Assembly (NCBI RefSeq): GCF_040833965.1
Contig: NZ_CP162142.1
Coordinates: 372,001 to 436,000, forward strand
DNA: 64,000 bases
Source: Leptospira sp. WS39.C2
Lineage (GTDB): Bacteria > Spirochaetota > Leptospiria > Leptospirales > Leptospiraceae
Reading direction: 5' to 3'
Shown here: piece after piece, positions 1 through 7,671 of the stretch
Layout of the letters: every line of letters starts with the position of its first letter
Numbering within the stretch: position 1 is the first letter of the stretch
Program-made: the position numbers and the translations under genes
The notes under the pieces: generated by a model
Databases searched by the model: none
What the model was told of the DNA's origin: nothing
Seen by the model: the letters and a program-made list of their open reading frames with translations, nothing else

Positions 1-375
1 TACATCACAAAACAATAGTTCTGCTTCGAAACCACGCATCGTTCTATATCGAAACATATTTTGCCAACTGGATTCGTCAAAATTGGAAATCCAATGATCC
101 CAAACTTTGATACTATTTAGGAGTTTTTCTTTTAATTGGATTTGGTTTTCTTCTACTTCTTCTGCAAGAGAATTTGGAACAAATACTTGTCCAACGAGTC
201 GGGTATACCAAACTTTTTCAACTATTAGTAAATGATTTAGAGTTCCATGGATTGATTTAAAATATAAGCCAATGTCCTTTTTGTAATTTTCCTGAGACAA
301 TCCTTCTATGGATCTATACAAAAGATTGGTAGCCCAAAGATGGTAATCATTGTTCCGAAGGAAAAAATCTTTCAT
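1..375 (-). CDS. DinB-like four-helix protein, partial (3' end outside window)
   Basis: An open minus-strand frame starts with ATG at 373-375 and runs off the left edge (125 codons visible). The product begins MKDFFLRNNDYHLWATNLL and contains SIHGTLNHLLIVEKVW. This is the N-terminal pattern of DinB/YfiT-type proteins, in which a helix-borne His contributes to a metal site. The family covers damage-inducible and thiol-transferase-like four-helix-bundle enzymes, so the substrate cannot be named. It lies 79 bp downstream of chrA on the same strand and could be read through from it. The C-terminal metal ligands lie outside the window, so the family call rests on the N-terminal half. Confidence 0.6.
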   Translation of the reverse strand, partial: MKDFFLRNNDYHLWATNLLYRSIEGLSQENYKKDIGLYFKSIHGTLNHLLIVEKVWYTRLVGQVFVPNSLAEEVEENQIQLKEKLLNSIKVWDHWISNFDESSWQNMFRYRTMRGFEAELLFCDV

Positions 376-454
376 TAGGAAAGATTTTTCCTCAGGAATC
401 TAGGACACAATGAATTATTTAAGTTTTCATGAAATTCCTTATTTCATAATTAAA

Positions 455-1627
455 TTAAATATAAACAACAAAACTCACAAGAACTGTAGTGATGACCACT
501 AACCAAGAAGGTATCTTCCAAAATTCTAAAAATAAAAATCCAACTATCACGAGGGCAAAGTCTTTAGGAGAAAAAACTGCACTGGTCCAAACTGGATTAT
601 AAAATGCAGCAAGTAAAATACCTACTACAGAAGCGTTGATGCCGAGCATTGCCTTTCGGATCCATTGGTTTTTTCTCATTTGTTCCCAAAAAGGTAAAGC
701 ACCAACAATAAGCAAAAAGGATGGAAGGAATGCTGCCACCAAACAGATCATAGCACCAGTCCAGCCATTCGGTGAGGTCGTTGATACTACACCTAAAAAA
801 CTACTGAATGCAAATAAAGGACCAGGGATAGCATTGGACAATCCGTAACCTGCCATAAATAAATCATTGTCCACCCAACCTGTTGGAACCACTTCTGCTT
901 GTAGTAAAGGTAGGACAACATGTCCACCACCGAATACCAGTGCCCCAGCTCGATAAAAACTATCAAAGTATTGTATTTCTGTTAGGTTAAGGATACTTCG
1001 AAGTATAGGCAGTAGGAATAATAAAATAAAAAACAATATTAAAAATATAAATCCTATTGATTTTTTACCTTTATGAATTGAGTCGTGTGGTAATACCTCA
1101 TTTGATTTAAGAAAATAAATTCCGATGATACCTGACAAAACTAATATTGTGATTTGTAGAAATGCTGAGCTAAAAAATAGTAGTATGACACTTGTTATGA
1201 TTGCAATTGTGAGCCTTTCTTTATCGGGGCAAAGTTTTTTACCCATGCCAAGAATTGCCTGAGCTACGACAGCGACTGCAACTACTTTTAAACCATGTAA
1301 CCAATGTTTATGATTTGTTACATCGATTACTGACAAACCTAACCCAAATAAAATTAAGATGATTGCAGAGGGTAGAGTAAAACCAACCCATGAAAGAATC
1401 GCTCCTAATATACCGCCGCGAGAAAGTCCAATGGCCATTCCAACCTGGCTACTAGCAGGACCAGGTAAAAATTGGCACAATGCAACTAAATCAGCATAAG
1501 CATGTGCGCTAATCCATTTTTTTTTGGTCACATATTCATCATGGAAATAACCCAAATGGGCAATTGGTCCGCCAAACGAAGTACAACCCAGCTTGAGAGC
1601 AGTTAAAAATATTTGAAATAGTTTCAT
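455..1627 (-). CDS. chrA: ChrA-type chromate/anion transporter (CHR family)
   Basis: The 390-residue product is an inner-membrane protein with two homologous CHR halves. The first carries the family signature TSFGGPIAHLGYFHDEYV and then LPGPASSQVG. The second carries FGGGHVVLPLLQAEVV and AIPGPLFAFSSFLG. Known CHR proteins export chromate or related oxyanions by secondary transport, and the length is normal for a two-domain member. The start is supported by an AAGGA ribosome site about 7 bp upstream. The ATG overlaps the stop codon that ends the remnant doxX frame, so padR, doxX and chrA appear to be one transcript. The PadR repressor at its head presumably controls it. Substrate specificity is inferred from family membership only. 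Confidence 0.88.
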   Translation of the reverse strand: MKLFQIFLTALKLGCTSFGGPIAHLGYFHDEYVTKKKWISAHAYADLVALCQFLPGPASSQVGMAIGLSRGGILGAILSWVGFTLPSAIILILFGLGLSVIDVTNHKHWLHGLKVVAVAVVAQAILGMGKKLCPDKERLTIAIITSVILLFFSSAFLQITILVLSGIIGIYFLKSNEVLPHDSIHKGKKSIGFIFLILFFILLFLLPILRSILNLTEIQYFDSFYRAGALVFGGGHVVLPLLQAEVVPTGWVDNDLFMAGYGLSNAIPGPLFAFSSFLGVVSTTSPNGWTGAMICLVAAFLPSFLLIVGALPFWEQMRKNQWIRKAMLGINASVVGILLAAFYNPVWTSAVFSPKDFALVIVGFLFLEFWKIPSWLVVITTVLVSFVVYI

Positions 1628-1930
1628 GTTATTTTCCTTTTTGAAATAATAATAAAATCGATTGAATAGGTACCTGCACCTTTTTGGAACAGATAGACTA
1701 ATCCAAATGTCATTAATAATTCGTTTCTTGCTTCATGTAAAAAAATAAGAAGTCCTGAGTTCATGAACTGGATAAGGGATTCCGATTTTGACAAATCGAC
1801 CGATACCTAAAGTATCTGGATAAACAAATTTCTGAATTCCTTCCGAGATAAAAATAACTCCAACTACGAACCGAATCCAAATCACGGATGGATCATTATC
1901 AGTAAACAATAGTTTATTGAAGAATTTCAC
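1624..1930 (-). pseudogene. DoxX family membrane protein, internal deletion plus frameshift
   Basis: The first frame (1733-1930) encodes a normal DoxX start with FVVGVIFISEGIQKFVYPD and GRFVKIGIPYP, then shifts and stops. The typical DoxX C-terminus continues in another frame: LIFLHEARNELLMTFGLVYL followed by KGAGTYSIDFI. It ends in a TGA overlapping the chrA ATG. Roughly 40-50 residues of the middle (two membrane helices) are missing compared with family length. An internal deletion and a phase change therefore separate two recognisable ends. DoxX proteins are small 4-TM proteins often found with stress or thiol oxidoreductases; the role here was probably accessory. Its start overlaps the padR 3' end by 17 bp. 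Confidence 0.75.
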
Positions 1931-2213
1931 CGATTAACTCCTTTAGTTTTATCTTTGCAGAAAAAAGTTCTTTTTTACCTTTGGGTGTGATACGATAGAA
2001 TTTTCTTTTTATTTTTCCTATTTGTTCGATACGAGAACGAATGAGTCCTTTTTCTTCAAGGTGTTTTAAGAGAGGATAGAGGGAACCAGGACTAATTTTA
2101 TAACCATGTTCTCGTAATTCTTCCATCATCCAAACACCATAAATTTCTTCTTTTAGACAGTGGTGTAAAATATGAATTTTGATAAAACTGGAAAAAAATT
2201 CGTTAATCCTCAT
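1914..2213 (-). CDS. PadR family transcriptional regulator
   Basis: This 99-residue protein is a compact winged-helix regulator. EIYGVWMMEELREHGYKISPG and SLYPLLKHLEEKGLI form the recognition region, and the wing follows with KRKFYRITPKGKKEL. PadR proteins bind DNA as dimers and usually repress their own operon and neighbouring transport or detoxification genes. It is the first gene of padR-doxX(pseudo)-chrA. A short inverted repeat 17 bp upstream of the start (2231-2245) is a reasonable autoregulatory operator. The length is typical of the short PadR subfamily with a single C-terminal dimer helix. The ligand is unknown. Confidence 0.88.
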   Translation of the reverse strand: MRINEFFSSFIKIHILHHCLKEEIYGVWMMEELREHGYKISPGSLYPLLKHLEEKGLIRSRIEQIGKIKRKFYRITPKGKKELFSAKIKLKELIGEILQ

Positions 2214-2230
2214 TCGGAATCAGAATACGA

Positions 2231-2245
2231 TATCGAAAACCGATA
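2231..2245. promoter_or_regulatory. Inverted repeat upstream of padR, candidate operator
   Basis: TATCG-N5-CGATA lies 17 bp before the padR ATG, where a repressor would cover the promoter or leader. It is seen directly in the sequence; PadR binding is an inference. Confidence 0.4.
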
Positions 2246-2272
2246 GTCAATTGAAAAAAAGGATTTATAACT

Positions 2273-3232
2273 TTAGCGAAACAAGTAGACCGTGCCATAA
2301 AAAGTCAAAACTGGTACTACAACTGGGCTAACCAAAATGTCAGCTAGTAAACTAAATGGAAGTAGCGGGATATATTTATAATTTGTATCTTGAGGTACCT
2401 CCTTACTAAGTGCCAAATAGATCTCATATAAATTTTCAGTGTTGTTTAGTTTGTAGTATAATCTCTTTGATTTATATTCTTTGATAGATAAAATTCCGAT
2501 CCCATTAATTCGAATCAACTTGAGTGGTAATAATTTGGTTTTATATGCTCTTAAGATTTTATTTTCTTTGGACTCAATTGATTCCTCATCGTCTCTATCT
2601 CTTTTCTCAATTCTTCTCAGTAATCCTTTGTCATCAATTGTGTTAAATACATAAGTTTTTCCCTTTTTTTTGACGAATACATACTTATAGTCAGAAGTAA
2701 TATAGGCATTGATAAAAGGAGTATCTATCGCTGGATCAGGGACATAACCATAACTCTTTGGATTGTATAGACCCCAGGCGACCCCAGGGTTTCTTAAATA
2801 AAATTTATCTTCAGGTAGTGATGAAAAATCTAAGATTATTTTATCATTATCAAGTATAGCTGAATTTGAAATCTCTTGATAACTTAATGTTCCAATACTT
2901 GAATCCGATTGATTGAATTTTCCACACCCGTAATTTGGAAAATTCAATCTATAATGGATGTAGTATGATCCACTATTTATTTTTATACATTGAGTATGAT
3001 CTTTGATTTGAACTTTTATCAGGTTATTTGAATCTATTTCAATTTTTTCAATTTCAGTATTGGGAACACGAACGTCTTTAGAATATGGAAACGCATTTGT
3101 ATACGTTTTCGTTGTAAAAAAACAATTTATATGGAATGAAATAATGGTGGAGACTAAAACTAAATTGAGAATTTTTGGAAATCGTATTTCCAATATTCGA
3201 ATGAAATCATTTTTAAATTTTCTGAAAAACAT
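2273..3232 (-). CDS. Hypothetical lipoprotein
   Basis: This 319-residue product has a basic N-terminus, a hydrophobic stretch at about residues 21-35 and Cys37 in a spirochaete-type lipobox (ISFHINC), so it is likely membrane-anchored by lipid. The middle is rich in Lys, Tyr and Asp without a domain I recognise. The C-terminus (SLLADILVSPVVVPVLTFYG) is hydrophobic, as in small Leptospira lipoproteins of the YceK-like kind. The N-terminal extension before the hydrophobic core is long (20 residues), but no better internal Met exists. It stands alone between the padR promoter and the PhyH gene. Function unknown. Confidence 0.6.
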   Translation of the reverse strand: MFFRKFKNDFIRILEIRFPKILNLVLVSTIISFHINCFFTTKTYTNAFPYSKDVRVPNTEIEKIEIDSNNLIKVQIKDHTQCIKINSGSYYIHYRLNFPNYGCGKFNQSDSSIGTLSYQEISNSAILDNDKIILDFSSLPEDKFYLRNPGVAWGLYNPKSYGYVPDPAIDTPFINAYITSDYKYVFVKKKGKTYVFNTIDDKGLLRRIEKRDRDDEESIESKENKILRAYKTKLLPLKLIRINGIGILSIKEYKSKRLYYKLNNTENLYEIYLALSKEVPQDTNYKYIPLLPFSLLADILVSPVVVPVLTFYGTVYLFR

Positions 3233-3259
3233 GGGAACTATTAAATTCTAGTTTTCACT

Positions 3260-4027
3260 TTACTTTGTTACAAATACTTTTCTTTGTTCGTCGGAGAAGG
3301 AACTCTCTTTCCATTCGGGAAAGTGATCCCATTTCGTAACAGTCTCTTTAGATTCTGGAAAATTGGTAAAAAGGATATCAAACGAAAATCGATTTTTCCC
3401 ATACTCACCTTTGTGGAGGAGATGAGAAGAAAATACTAATAAATCTCCAGGATCATGAGGGATGAGGATTTGGTTTGCTAATGGTTCATCACTTCGGTGG
3501 TTGTTTATTTCCAATCGGACTTCTCTTTCTTTCTCGTGGTCCCAACGTTTGTGAGAGCCAGGGACAATCCAAATCCCGGGGTCCTCTTCCAGTGGAATGC
3601 GAAAGTGCCAAACAAAATCTTTTTGGATTCTAATTTTTTGTTCTTCTTCATCGATTCCCAAATACTGAATATCACGATGCCAATAAGGAAGTTTATTTTC
3701 ATTTGTGGGATTGAAAAAAATTTGAGTATTTAGAAAATAATAATCAGTTTTAAAAATGATCTTACAAATTTCTAATAATGTATTCGATGTAATGAACTGA
3801 AACAGTGTGTTTCTTTCTGTTTCAGATTGTATAAATTTAGTAGAAGTGAGATAAGCACTATTGATCGCCATCGGATGGTCATAGATTTTTTTCCATTCTG
3901 CATTTGCTTTTTGTAATATGGTTTTTAGTTGTTGGACTGTATGAATTGGAAAAATTCCTTTCCATAGATAAAATCCATTCTCACTGAGATTTTTTTCCAT
4001 ATTTAAATATGAATCCTCGTTGAACAA
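3260..4027 (-). CDS. Phytanoyl-CoA dioxygenase (PhyH) family oxygenase
   Basis: The 255-residue product has the Fe(II)/2-oxoglutarate dioxygenase triad of PhyH proteins. His117-x-Asp119 lies in YWHRDIQYLG, the distal His205 in SSHLLHKGEYG, and Arg213 is placed to hold the 2-oxoglutarate carboxylate. PGSHKRWDHE and HDPGDLLVF are further family landmarks. The enzyme should be cytoplasmic and hydroxylate a small molecule, which family membership does not identify. It follows the GNAT gene by 6 bp on the same strand, so the two are probably co-transcribed and may modify the same metabolite. Confidence 0.8.
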   Translation of the reverse strand: MFNEDSYLNMEKNLSENGFYLWKGIFPIHTVQQLKTILQKANAEWKKIYDHPMAINSAYLTSTKFIQSETERNTLFQFITSNTLLEICKIIFKTDYYFLNTQIFFNPTNENKLPYWHRDIQYLGIDEEEQKIRIQKDFVWHFRIPLEEDPGIWIVPGSHKRWDHEKEREVRLEINNHRSDEPLANQILIPHDPGDLLVFSSHLLHKGEYGKNRFSFDILFTNFPESKETVTKWDHFPEWKESSFSDEQRKVFVTK

Positions 4028-4033
4028 TTCAAA

Positions 4034-4657
4034 TCAGATTTCTTTTTCCATATAATAATGAGATGGAATTTTACCTTCCCAACCATTGGGTGATCGTGTT
4101 TCTTTTATTTTAAAACCTAACTTTTGATAGAGACCAATTGCAGAAGGATTTTCTGTTGAAACATCTAACGATATGATTTTAAATTTTGGATTTTTTTGGA
4201 TCATAAACTCGATGAGTTGTTTGGCGATACCTTGGTTTCGAGATGACTCCGAAACAGCAATATGACCTAAATACAAACATTTTGGTTTAGGTGGTTGGAT
4301 CACTGTTTCTGTTTTTAAACCGCGAGCCATTACTTTAGTGGCTTTCCATTTGTATAAGGAAAGAATTCGAAAAGCAGTACCAGCAGTTAAAAATAAAAAA
4401 CTTGGTTGTGTGTATTGTAAAATCGAACCAACAACTTTGCCATCTTTTTCAGCCACAAAGTGATTTGTGTAGGAGATTGTGTTCCCTCGTTTTCCATAAG
4501 AGGACCTTAAAAAATCGAATGCAGTAAGATTCCCTTCTTGGAATACAAAATTCCATGCAATTGGGCCAGAGGAATGGATGAGGGGTAAAATTTGATCTAG
4601 GTCTTCAATTTTTGCGCTACGGATGGTGACTGGGGTTTGTGAACCATTGGATGTCAT
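4034..4657 (-). CDS. GNAT family N-acetyltransferase
   Basis: This 207-residue protein carries the acetyl-CoA binding motif A: HIAVSESSRNQGIAKQLIEF, containing the R-x-x-G-x-A pyrophosphate loop. It is followed by a motif B strand and helix (SAIGLYQKLGFKIKETR), as in many GNAT enzymes. The fold is complete and the acceptor unknown. It begins an apparent two-gene unit with the PhyH oxygenase 6 bp downstream. The upstream 128 bp is AT-rich and presumably holds the promoter. Confidence 0.85.
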   Translation of the reverse strand: MTSNGSQTPVTIRSAKIEDLDQILPLIHSSGPIAWNFVFQEGNLTAFDFLRSSYGKRGNTISYTNHFVAEKDGKVVGSILQYTQPSFLFLTAGTAFRILSLYKWKATKVMARGLKTETVIQPPKPKCLYLGHIAVSESSRNQGIAKQLIEFMIQKNPKFKIISLDVSTENPSAIGLYQKLGFKIKETRSPNGWEGKIPSHYYMEKEI

Positions 4658-4785
4658 ATTTGCCTTTTTAATTTTTAATGAATTTGATTTAAACGAATTT
4701 TTCTCACAAGGAATGAATCAGAAATATAATTCGATCCGGCTTTCCAATATATTCGAAGTAAAGTGTAATCGTGATACAAATGATT

Positions 4786-5487
4786 TTAATTTTTAATAAC
4801 TTTTGTACGTCTTGTTTTATTAAATTGAGATATTAATGAAAGGTAATACAAAATCCAGAAAAATAGAGAACAAATTTGTAGATAATCTCCCTCGAATATG
4901 AAATAGATAGACAATACGATTGTAATCAAACAAAGGAAATAAAACCAAAAATCCAATTTCAAATATTTAAATTTTGAATCCAATGGTACAAACGTATACC
5001 GATCCATCTTTGACAGAAAATAATTTAGAAATAACCATATCAAAAGGATTAGTCCTAAGATCATGGATTGAAAAATTGGAATGCCTAATGAATCAGCCCA
5101 GTGGGGAAACTCACCTCTATTCGCATCTCTAAATAAATAATAAATTTCTGAAGTAATTGTTGAGAACACAGAAATACTTCCAACCATAAGTGGGTGCAAT
5201 TTTGAAATGAATCTAAATAGATTTTCTTTAAAAATAATGCTTAGGGTAAAAAGGATTGAAAAAGTAATCATTGCGATTCCTAAATCAAAAGTTTGATAAT
5301 GATTGCTTTTGTATTTGTCCTTTAATTTGAGAAAATTTTCATTATCTCCGTCTTTTAGTTTAAAATATTCTTCCGTGTATTTCTTTTCGTCGGTATAGGG
5401 TTTCAATTTGAGAGAAGTATAAATCAAATACAATCCAAATAGAAAGAGTATTATCATTGGGATGATCAATAGAATTCGTAGCTTCAT
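4786..5487 (-). CDS. Hypothetical integral membrane protein
   Basis: The 233-residue product has about five hydrophobic spans (near residues 5-24, 73-90, 97-118, 135-157 and 175-215). A polar loop of about 40 residues rich in Lys/Asp/Glu follows the first span. No motif is recognised. It is flanked by intergenic DNA on both sides, and a dispersed repeat lies about 130 bp upstream of its start. It is supported as real by its uniform hydrophobic pattern and length; the function is unknown. Confidence 0.55.
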   Translation of the reverse strand: MKLRILLIIPMIILFLFGLYLIYTSLKLKPYTDEKKYTEEYFKLKDGDNENFLKLKDKYKSNHYQTFDLGIAMITFSILFTLSIIFKENLFRFISKLHPLMVGSISVFSTITSEIYYLFRDANRGEFPHWADSLGIPIFQSMILGLILLIWLFLNYFLSKMDRYTFVPLDSKFKYLKLDFWFYFLCLITIVLSIYFIFEGDYLQICSLFFWILYYLSLISQFNKTRRTKVIKN

Positions 5488-5614
5488 TTTTTTGTATATT
5501 GATTCTGATTTAGTATTGAATTCAAAAATATAAATTCATACTTTAAAATCAAGTAAAGCAAAATGGGTTATATGATAAGGCCCAAGTTCAAGTTCAATTT
5601 TAATTCAAACTTTT

Positions 5615-5747
5615 GCGCCAGCGATAGAAGCGGAAATCCTTTCCTTTTGCAAGAAAATGAAAATACGAAAGTAAATTGGAAAGATTGGAGCGGATAGCGC
5701 GGTCGTTTTTGGTGTCGATTTAGATCATATAACAGATTCGAGGCGCC
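5615..5747 (+). repeat. Dispersed structured repeat, long divergent copy
   Basis: This stretch contains both signature sub-repeats of the family described at 35864: AGCGGAAATCC near 5628 and AGCGGATAGC near 5690. They flank an enlarged hairpin whose arms are AATCCTTTCC and GGAAAGATT. It starts GCGCCAGCG and appears to close with GAGGCGCC at 5740-5747, giving short inverted ends. The copy lies 37 bp beyond the stop codon of the small minus-strand frame at 5785. Apparent reading frames here are by-products of the repeat. Confidence 0.6.
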
Positions 5748-5784
5748 ATGACTCATATTCTATAAGATTCATGATTAATGATTC

Positions 5785-5916
5785 CTAAGATTGGGTCATA
5801 AGAGTTAATCTTTCCGACCCAATATGTATTGTTAATCGTTTTAAAAACGATAAAAGACCCATTACAATTCCGATTTTATATCGAACGGATACTTCTTTTG
5901 GTTTGTATCGATTCAT
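5785..5916 (-). CDS. Small unrecognised protein, possibly truncated
   Basis: A 43-codon frame starts at an ATG preceded by a strong AAAGGAG site 8 bp upstream. This is a better translation signal than most long genes here have. The product begins MNRYKPKEVSVRYKIGIVMG and is basic with one hydrophobic patch. It lies directly behind the broken fasciclin gene, 28 bp beyond that gene's remnant stop, so it was probably the second gene of that transcript. The abrupt end before the repeat at 5615-5747 suggests it may itself be truncated. No family is recognised. Confidence 0.35.
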   Translation of the reverse strand: MNRYKPKEVSVRYKIGIVMGLLSFLKRLTIHIGSERLTLMTQS

Positions 5917-5944
5917 TGTTAATACTCCTTTATTTGATAGTGAC

Positions 5945-6180
5945 TTATTTTTTTTCTGGTGGAAGTAACACTGAATCCACAACATATATGATTCCATTTA
6001 TTGCTGAATGGAGGTTATGATAGTTGCTCCATTGATAAGTGTTTTTCCATTTGTAACCGTTACTATAGTGTGAGCTCCATTTTCCATACCAAGTTCATCA
6101 CCTTTTCCACAGTTTGCCAGCGTGAAGGAAAGACCGGTTAGAATCATAATCATTGTTATTTGAGAGAATAAACTTTTCAT
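5945..6180 (-). pseudogene. Fasciclin-domain lipoprotein, internal deletion plus frameshift
   Basis: The first frame encodes a lipoprotein signal (MKSLFSQITMIMILTGLS, Cys in LANCGK). It then jumps straight to the very end of a fasciclin domain (TVTNGKTLINGATIITS) and stops at 5998. The expected fasciclin finish, NGIIYVVDSVLLPPEKK, continues in another frame to a TAA at 5945-5947. A full fasciclin domain is about 130 residues, and here about 90 are gone. The locus therefore holds both ends of a deleted gene with a phase change. An FNR-type box at 6240 lies at the right distance to have served its promoter, with TAGTAT at 6217-6222 as a possible -10. Confidence 0.7.
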
Positions 6181-6239
6181 TTGGTACCGCCCAATTTTTG
6201 GATCTAATTCCATTGGATACTAGTCTTGGTTTAAATACA

Positions 6240-6253
6240 TTGATCTGGATCAA
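6240..6253. promoter_or_regulatory. FNR/CRP-family binding site, box 1
   Basis: TTGAT-CTGG-ATCAA is a perfect match to the FNR-type consensus TTGAT-N4-ATCAA. It sits between the fasciclin pseudogene (minus) and the hemerythrin (plus). Its centre is about 40 bp upstream of a plausible minus-strand start site, the class II activation distance. Binding by an FNR or NNR-type regulator is inferred. Confidence 0.7.
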
Positions 6254-6273
6254 GCGGAAGAGGAGACTTTGGA

Positions 6274-6287
6274 TTGATATTTATCAA
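6274..6287. promoter_or_regulatory. FNR/CRP-family binding site, box 2
   Basis: TTGAT-ATTT-ATCAA lies 34 bp (centre to centre) from box 1. The dyad extends to a 20-bp palindrome, GGATTGAT-N4-ATCAATCC, at 6271-6290. It is 87 bp before the hemerythrin start and is the likely control site for that gene. Confidence 0.72.
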
Positions 6288-6374
6288 TCCAAGGGTTGAC
6301 CCAAGTTTTTGTTTTTCAGCATTTAAACCTTGTTTCTACGGTGGTAATGAAAAAATGGAAAGTAAGAGGTAGTT

Positions 6375-6812
6375 ATGATCGCTAATTGGGATACTAAATT
6401 TGAGACCAATATATCAGAGATTGACTCACAACACAAAAAATTGTTTCGACTCATCAACCAAATTGAATCTGTTTATGAAGAAAACAAAGACCACTTGTCA
6501 AAAAAATCAAAATTACTTGTAGAAGCTGTTTCAGAATTAGAAGACTACACACTAAGCCATTTTTTGATTGAAGAAAGGGTGATGGAATTAAACCAATATC
6601 CAGATTTAGAATCACATAAAAAACAGCACGATCGATTTACTGATAAAATTATGGAATTGAAGAATCGTTTAACATCAGGGAACTTATTGACAAATGATAT
6701 TGAATTGAGTCAATTTTTTAAGGATTTAATTGGTTTTTTAAGACTTTGGTTAACAAATCATATTTTAAAAGAAGATATGAATTATAAACCATACATAAAA
6801 TTAGATTTATAA
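6375..6812 (+). CDS. Bacteriohemerythrin
   Basis: The 145-residue product is a single four-helix hemerythrin domain with all di-iron ligands: His20 (DSQHKKLF), His62 and Glu66 (SHFLIEE), His81 and His85 (HKKQH), and the late H-x4-D (NHILKEDMNY). Length and ligand spacing are those of soluble bacterial hemerythrins, which bind O2 or NO for storage, delivery or scavenging. No fused signalling domain is present. Two perfect FNR-type boxes lie upstream, which fits induction under low oxygen or nitrosative conditions. It converges with the minus-strand operon ending at 6820, only 7 bp away. Confidence 0.93.
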   Translation: MIANWDTKFETNISEIDSQHKKLFRLINQIESVYEENKDHLSKKSKLLVEAVSELEDYTLSHFLIEERVMELNQYPDLESHKKQHDRFTDKIMELKNRLTSGNLLTNDIELSQFFKDLIGFLRLWLTNHILKEDMNYKPYIKLDL

Positions 6813-6819
6813 AATATAT

Positions 6820-7230
6820 TTAAGAATTGTATGAGATTGATCGTGACCAAATGAGTTTTATAAAGATTAATATTGATACTAACATCATTATTTTTCCAAT
6901 AAATTCTAATGTTGAATTTGGAGAAAAAATCATAGATATCAATAAACAAAAAAAACCAAAATTATATCCAATCAATAAACACCAAGCTTGAAAGTTGGAA
7001 CCTCTTGGATACATTGATAAGTGTTTTGGAAACATCCAATAGGCTGTCCCCATAATGAATTGTAAAAAAAATCCCCAGATCATGATGGAATAATGAATTG
7101 GTAGAAGAAACCATATTGATGGATTGTATACAAAAACTTTTTGATACATGAGTAGAGCACCGAGCAAAGTCCCGATAAAAAAATAAACAAGGGAAACACG
7201 TAATAACCAAACTGATTGTATGGGAAACAT
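6820..7230 (-). CDS. Small 4-TM protein, heme-copper oxidase/NnrS-like
   Basis: This 136-residue protein has four predicted membrane helices. The motif HYSIMIWGFFLQFIMG followed by AYWMFPK resembles helix regions of heme-copper oxidase subunit I and NnrS-like proteins, in which His residues bind heme. It is a paralogue of the upstream gene (7234-7653), which has the same H-x6-G...Q-x3-G...WMFPK pattern. Two half-size copies in tandem suggest a heterodimer. The 3-bp gap to that gene shows an operon. A role in electron transfer or NO chemistry is inferred from motif and context and is not established. Confidence 0.6.
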   Translation of the reverse strand: MFPIQSVWLLRVSLVYFFIGTLLGALLMYQKVFVYNPSIWFLLPIHYSIMIWGFFLQFIMGTAYWMFPKHLSMYPRGSNFQAWCLLIGYNFGFFCLLISMIFSPNSTLEFIGKIMMLVSILIFIKLIWSRSISYNS

Positions 7231-7233
7231 GGG

Positions 7234-7653
7234 TTATGTTTGTTTCCTTGGTGAGGTTGAAAGTCTTGGCCAAATTTCTAAGATAAAACAAAAAACTCCT
7301 AAAACTTGTAACACAATAGAGGCGATAAAAGGAATAAAAACCAATTCACGATTGTTTAACAAAAATGGTTCGGAACAAAATCGAAACACAAGACCAAGAT
7401 TCAATGATATAAAAGAAATCCAAGAAAGCCTTGATCCATTTTTTGAAATAGTCTGTTTGTTTTTAGGAAACATCCAAAGTGAAACTCCAAAGATGATTTG
7501 AGAGATCCAACCTAGCGCAATCATATGCCAATAGATTGGGAGCAGTGGTATATTGAGTTGTAAAATTGGAATCTCACTTAACGTAAATAAGATGACGCCA
7601 ATAAACAAATACAACATACCAAATTTGATAAAAAATCTAGATATCTTTGGCAT
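7234..7653 (-). CDS. Small 4-TM protein, heme-copper oxidase/NnrS-like
   Basis: The 139-residue product has four membrane helices and the sequence LPIYWHMIALGWISQIIFG then SLWMFPKNK. This matches the conserved His and WMFPK landmarks of its downstream neighbour (6820-7230), so the two arose by duplication. It lies 18 bp after the cytochrome c'-like gene. Proteins of this size with these motifs occur beside cytochrome genes in other bacteria. I recognise the group but not a tested function. A membrane heme site shared with the neighbour is the simplest inference. Confidence 0.6.
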   Translation of the reverse strand: MPKISRFFIKFGMLYLFIGVILFTLSEIPILQLNIPLLPIYWHMIALGWISQIIFGVSLWMFPKNKQTISKNGSRLSWISFISLNLGLVFRFCSEPFLLNNRELVFIPFIASIVLQVLGVFCFILEIWPRLSTSPRKQT

Positions 7654-7671
7654 TTTTGTCTTAGCTTTAAT

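Noticed and set aside
5568..5756. 62-codon minus-strand frame
   Set aside because: It lies within the dispersed repeat and reads its hairpin arms.
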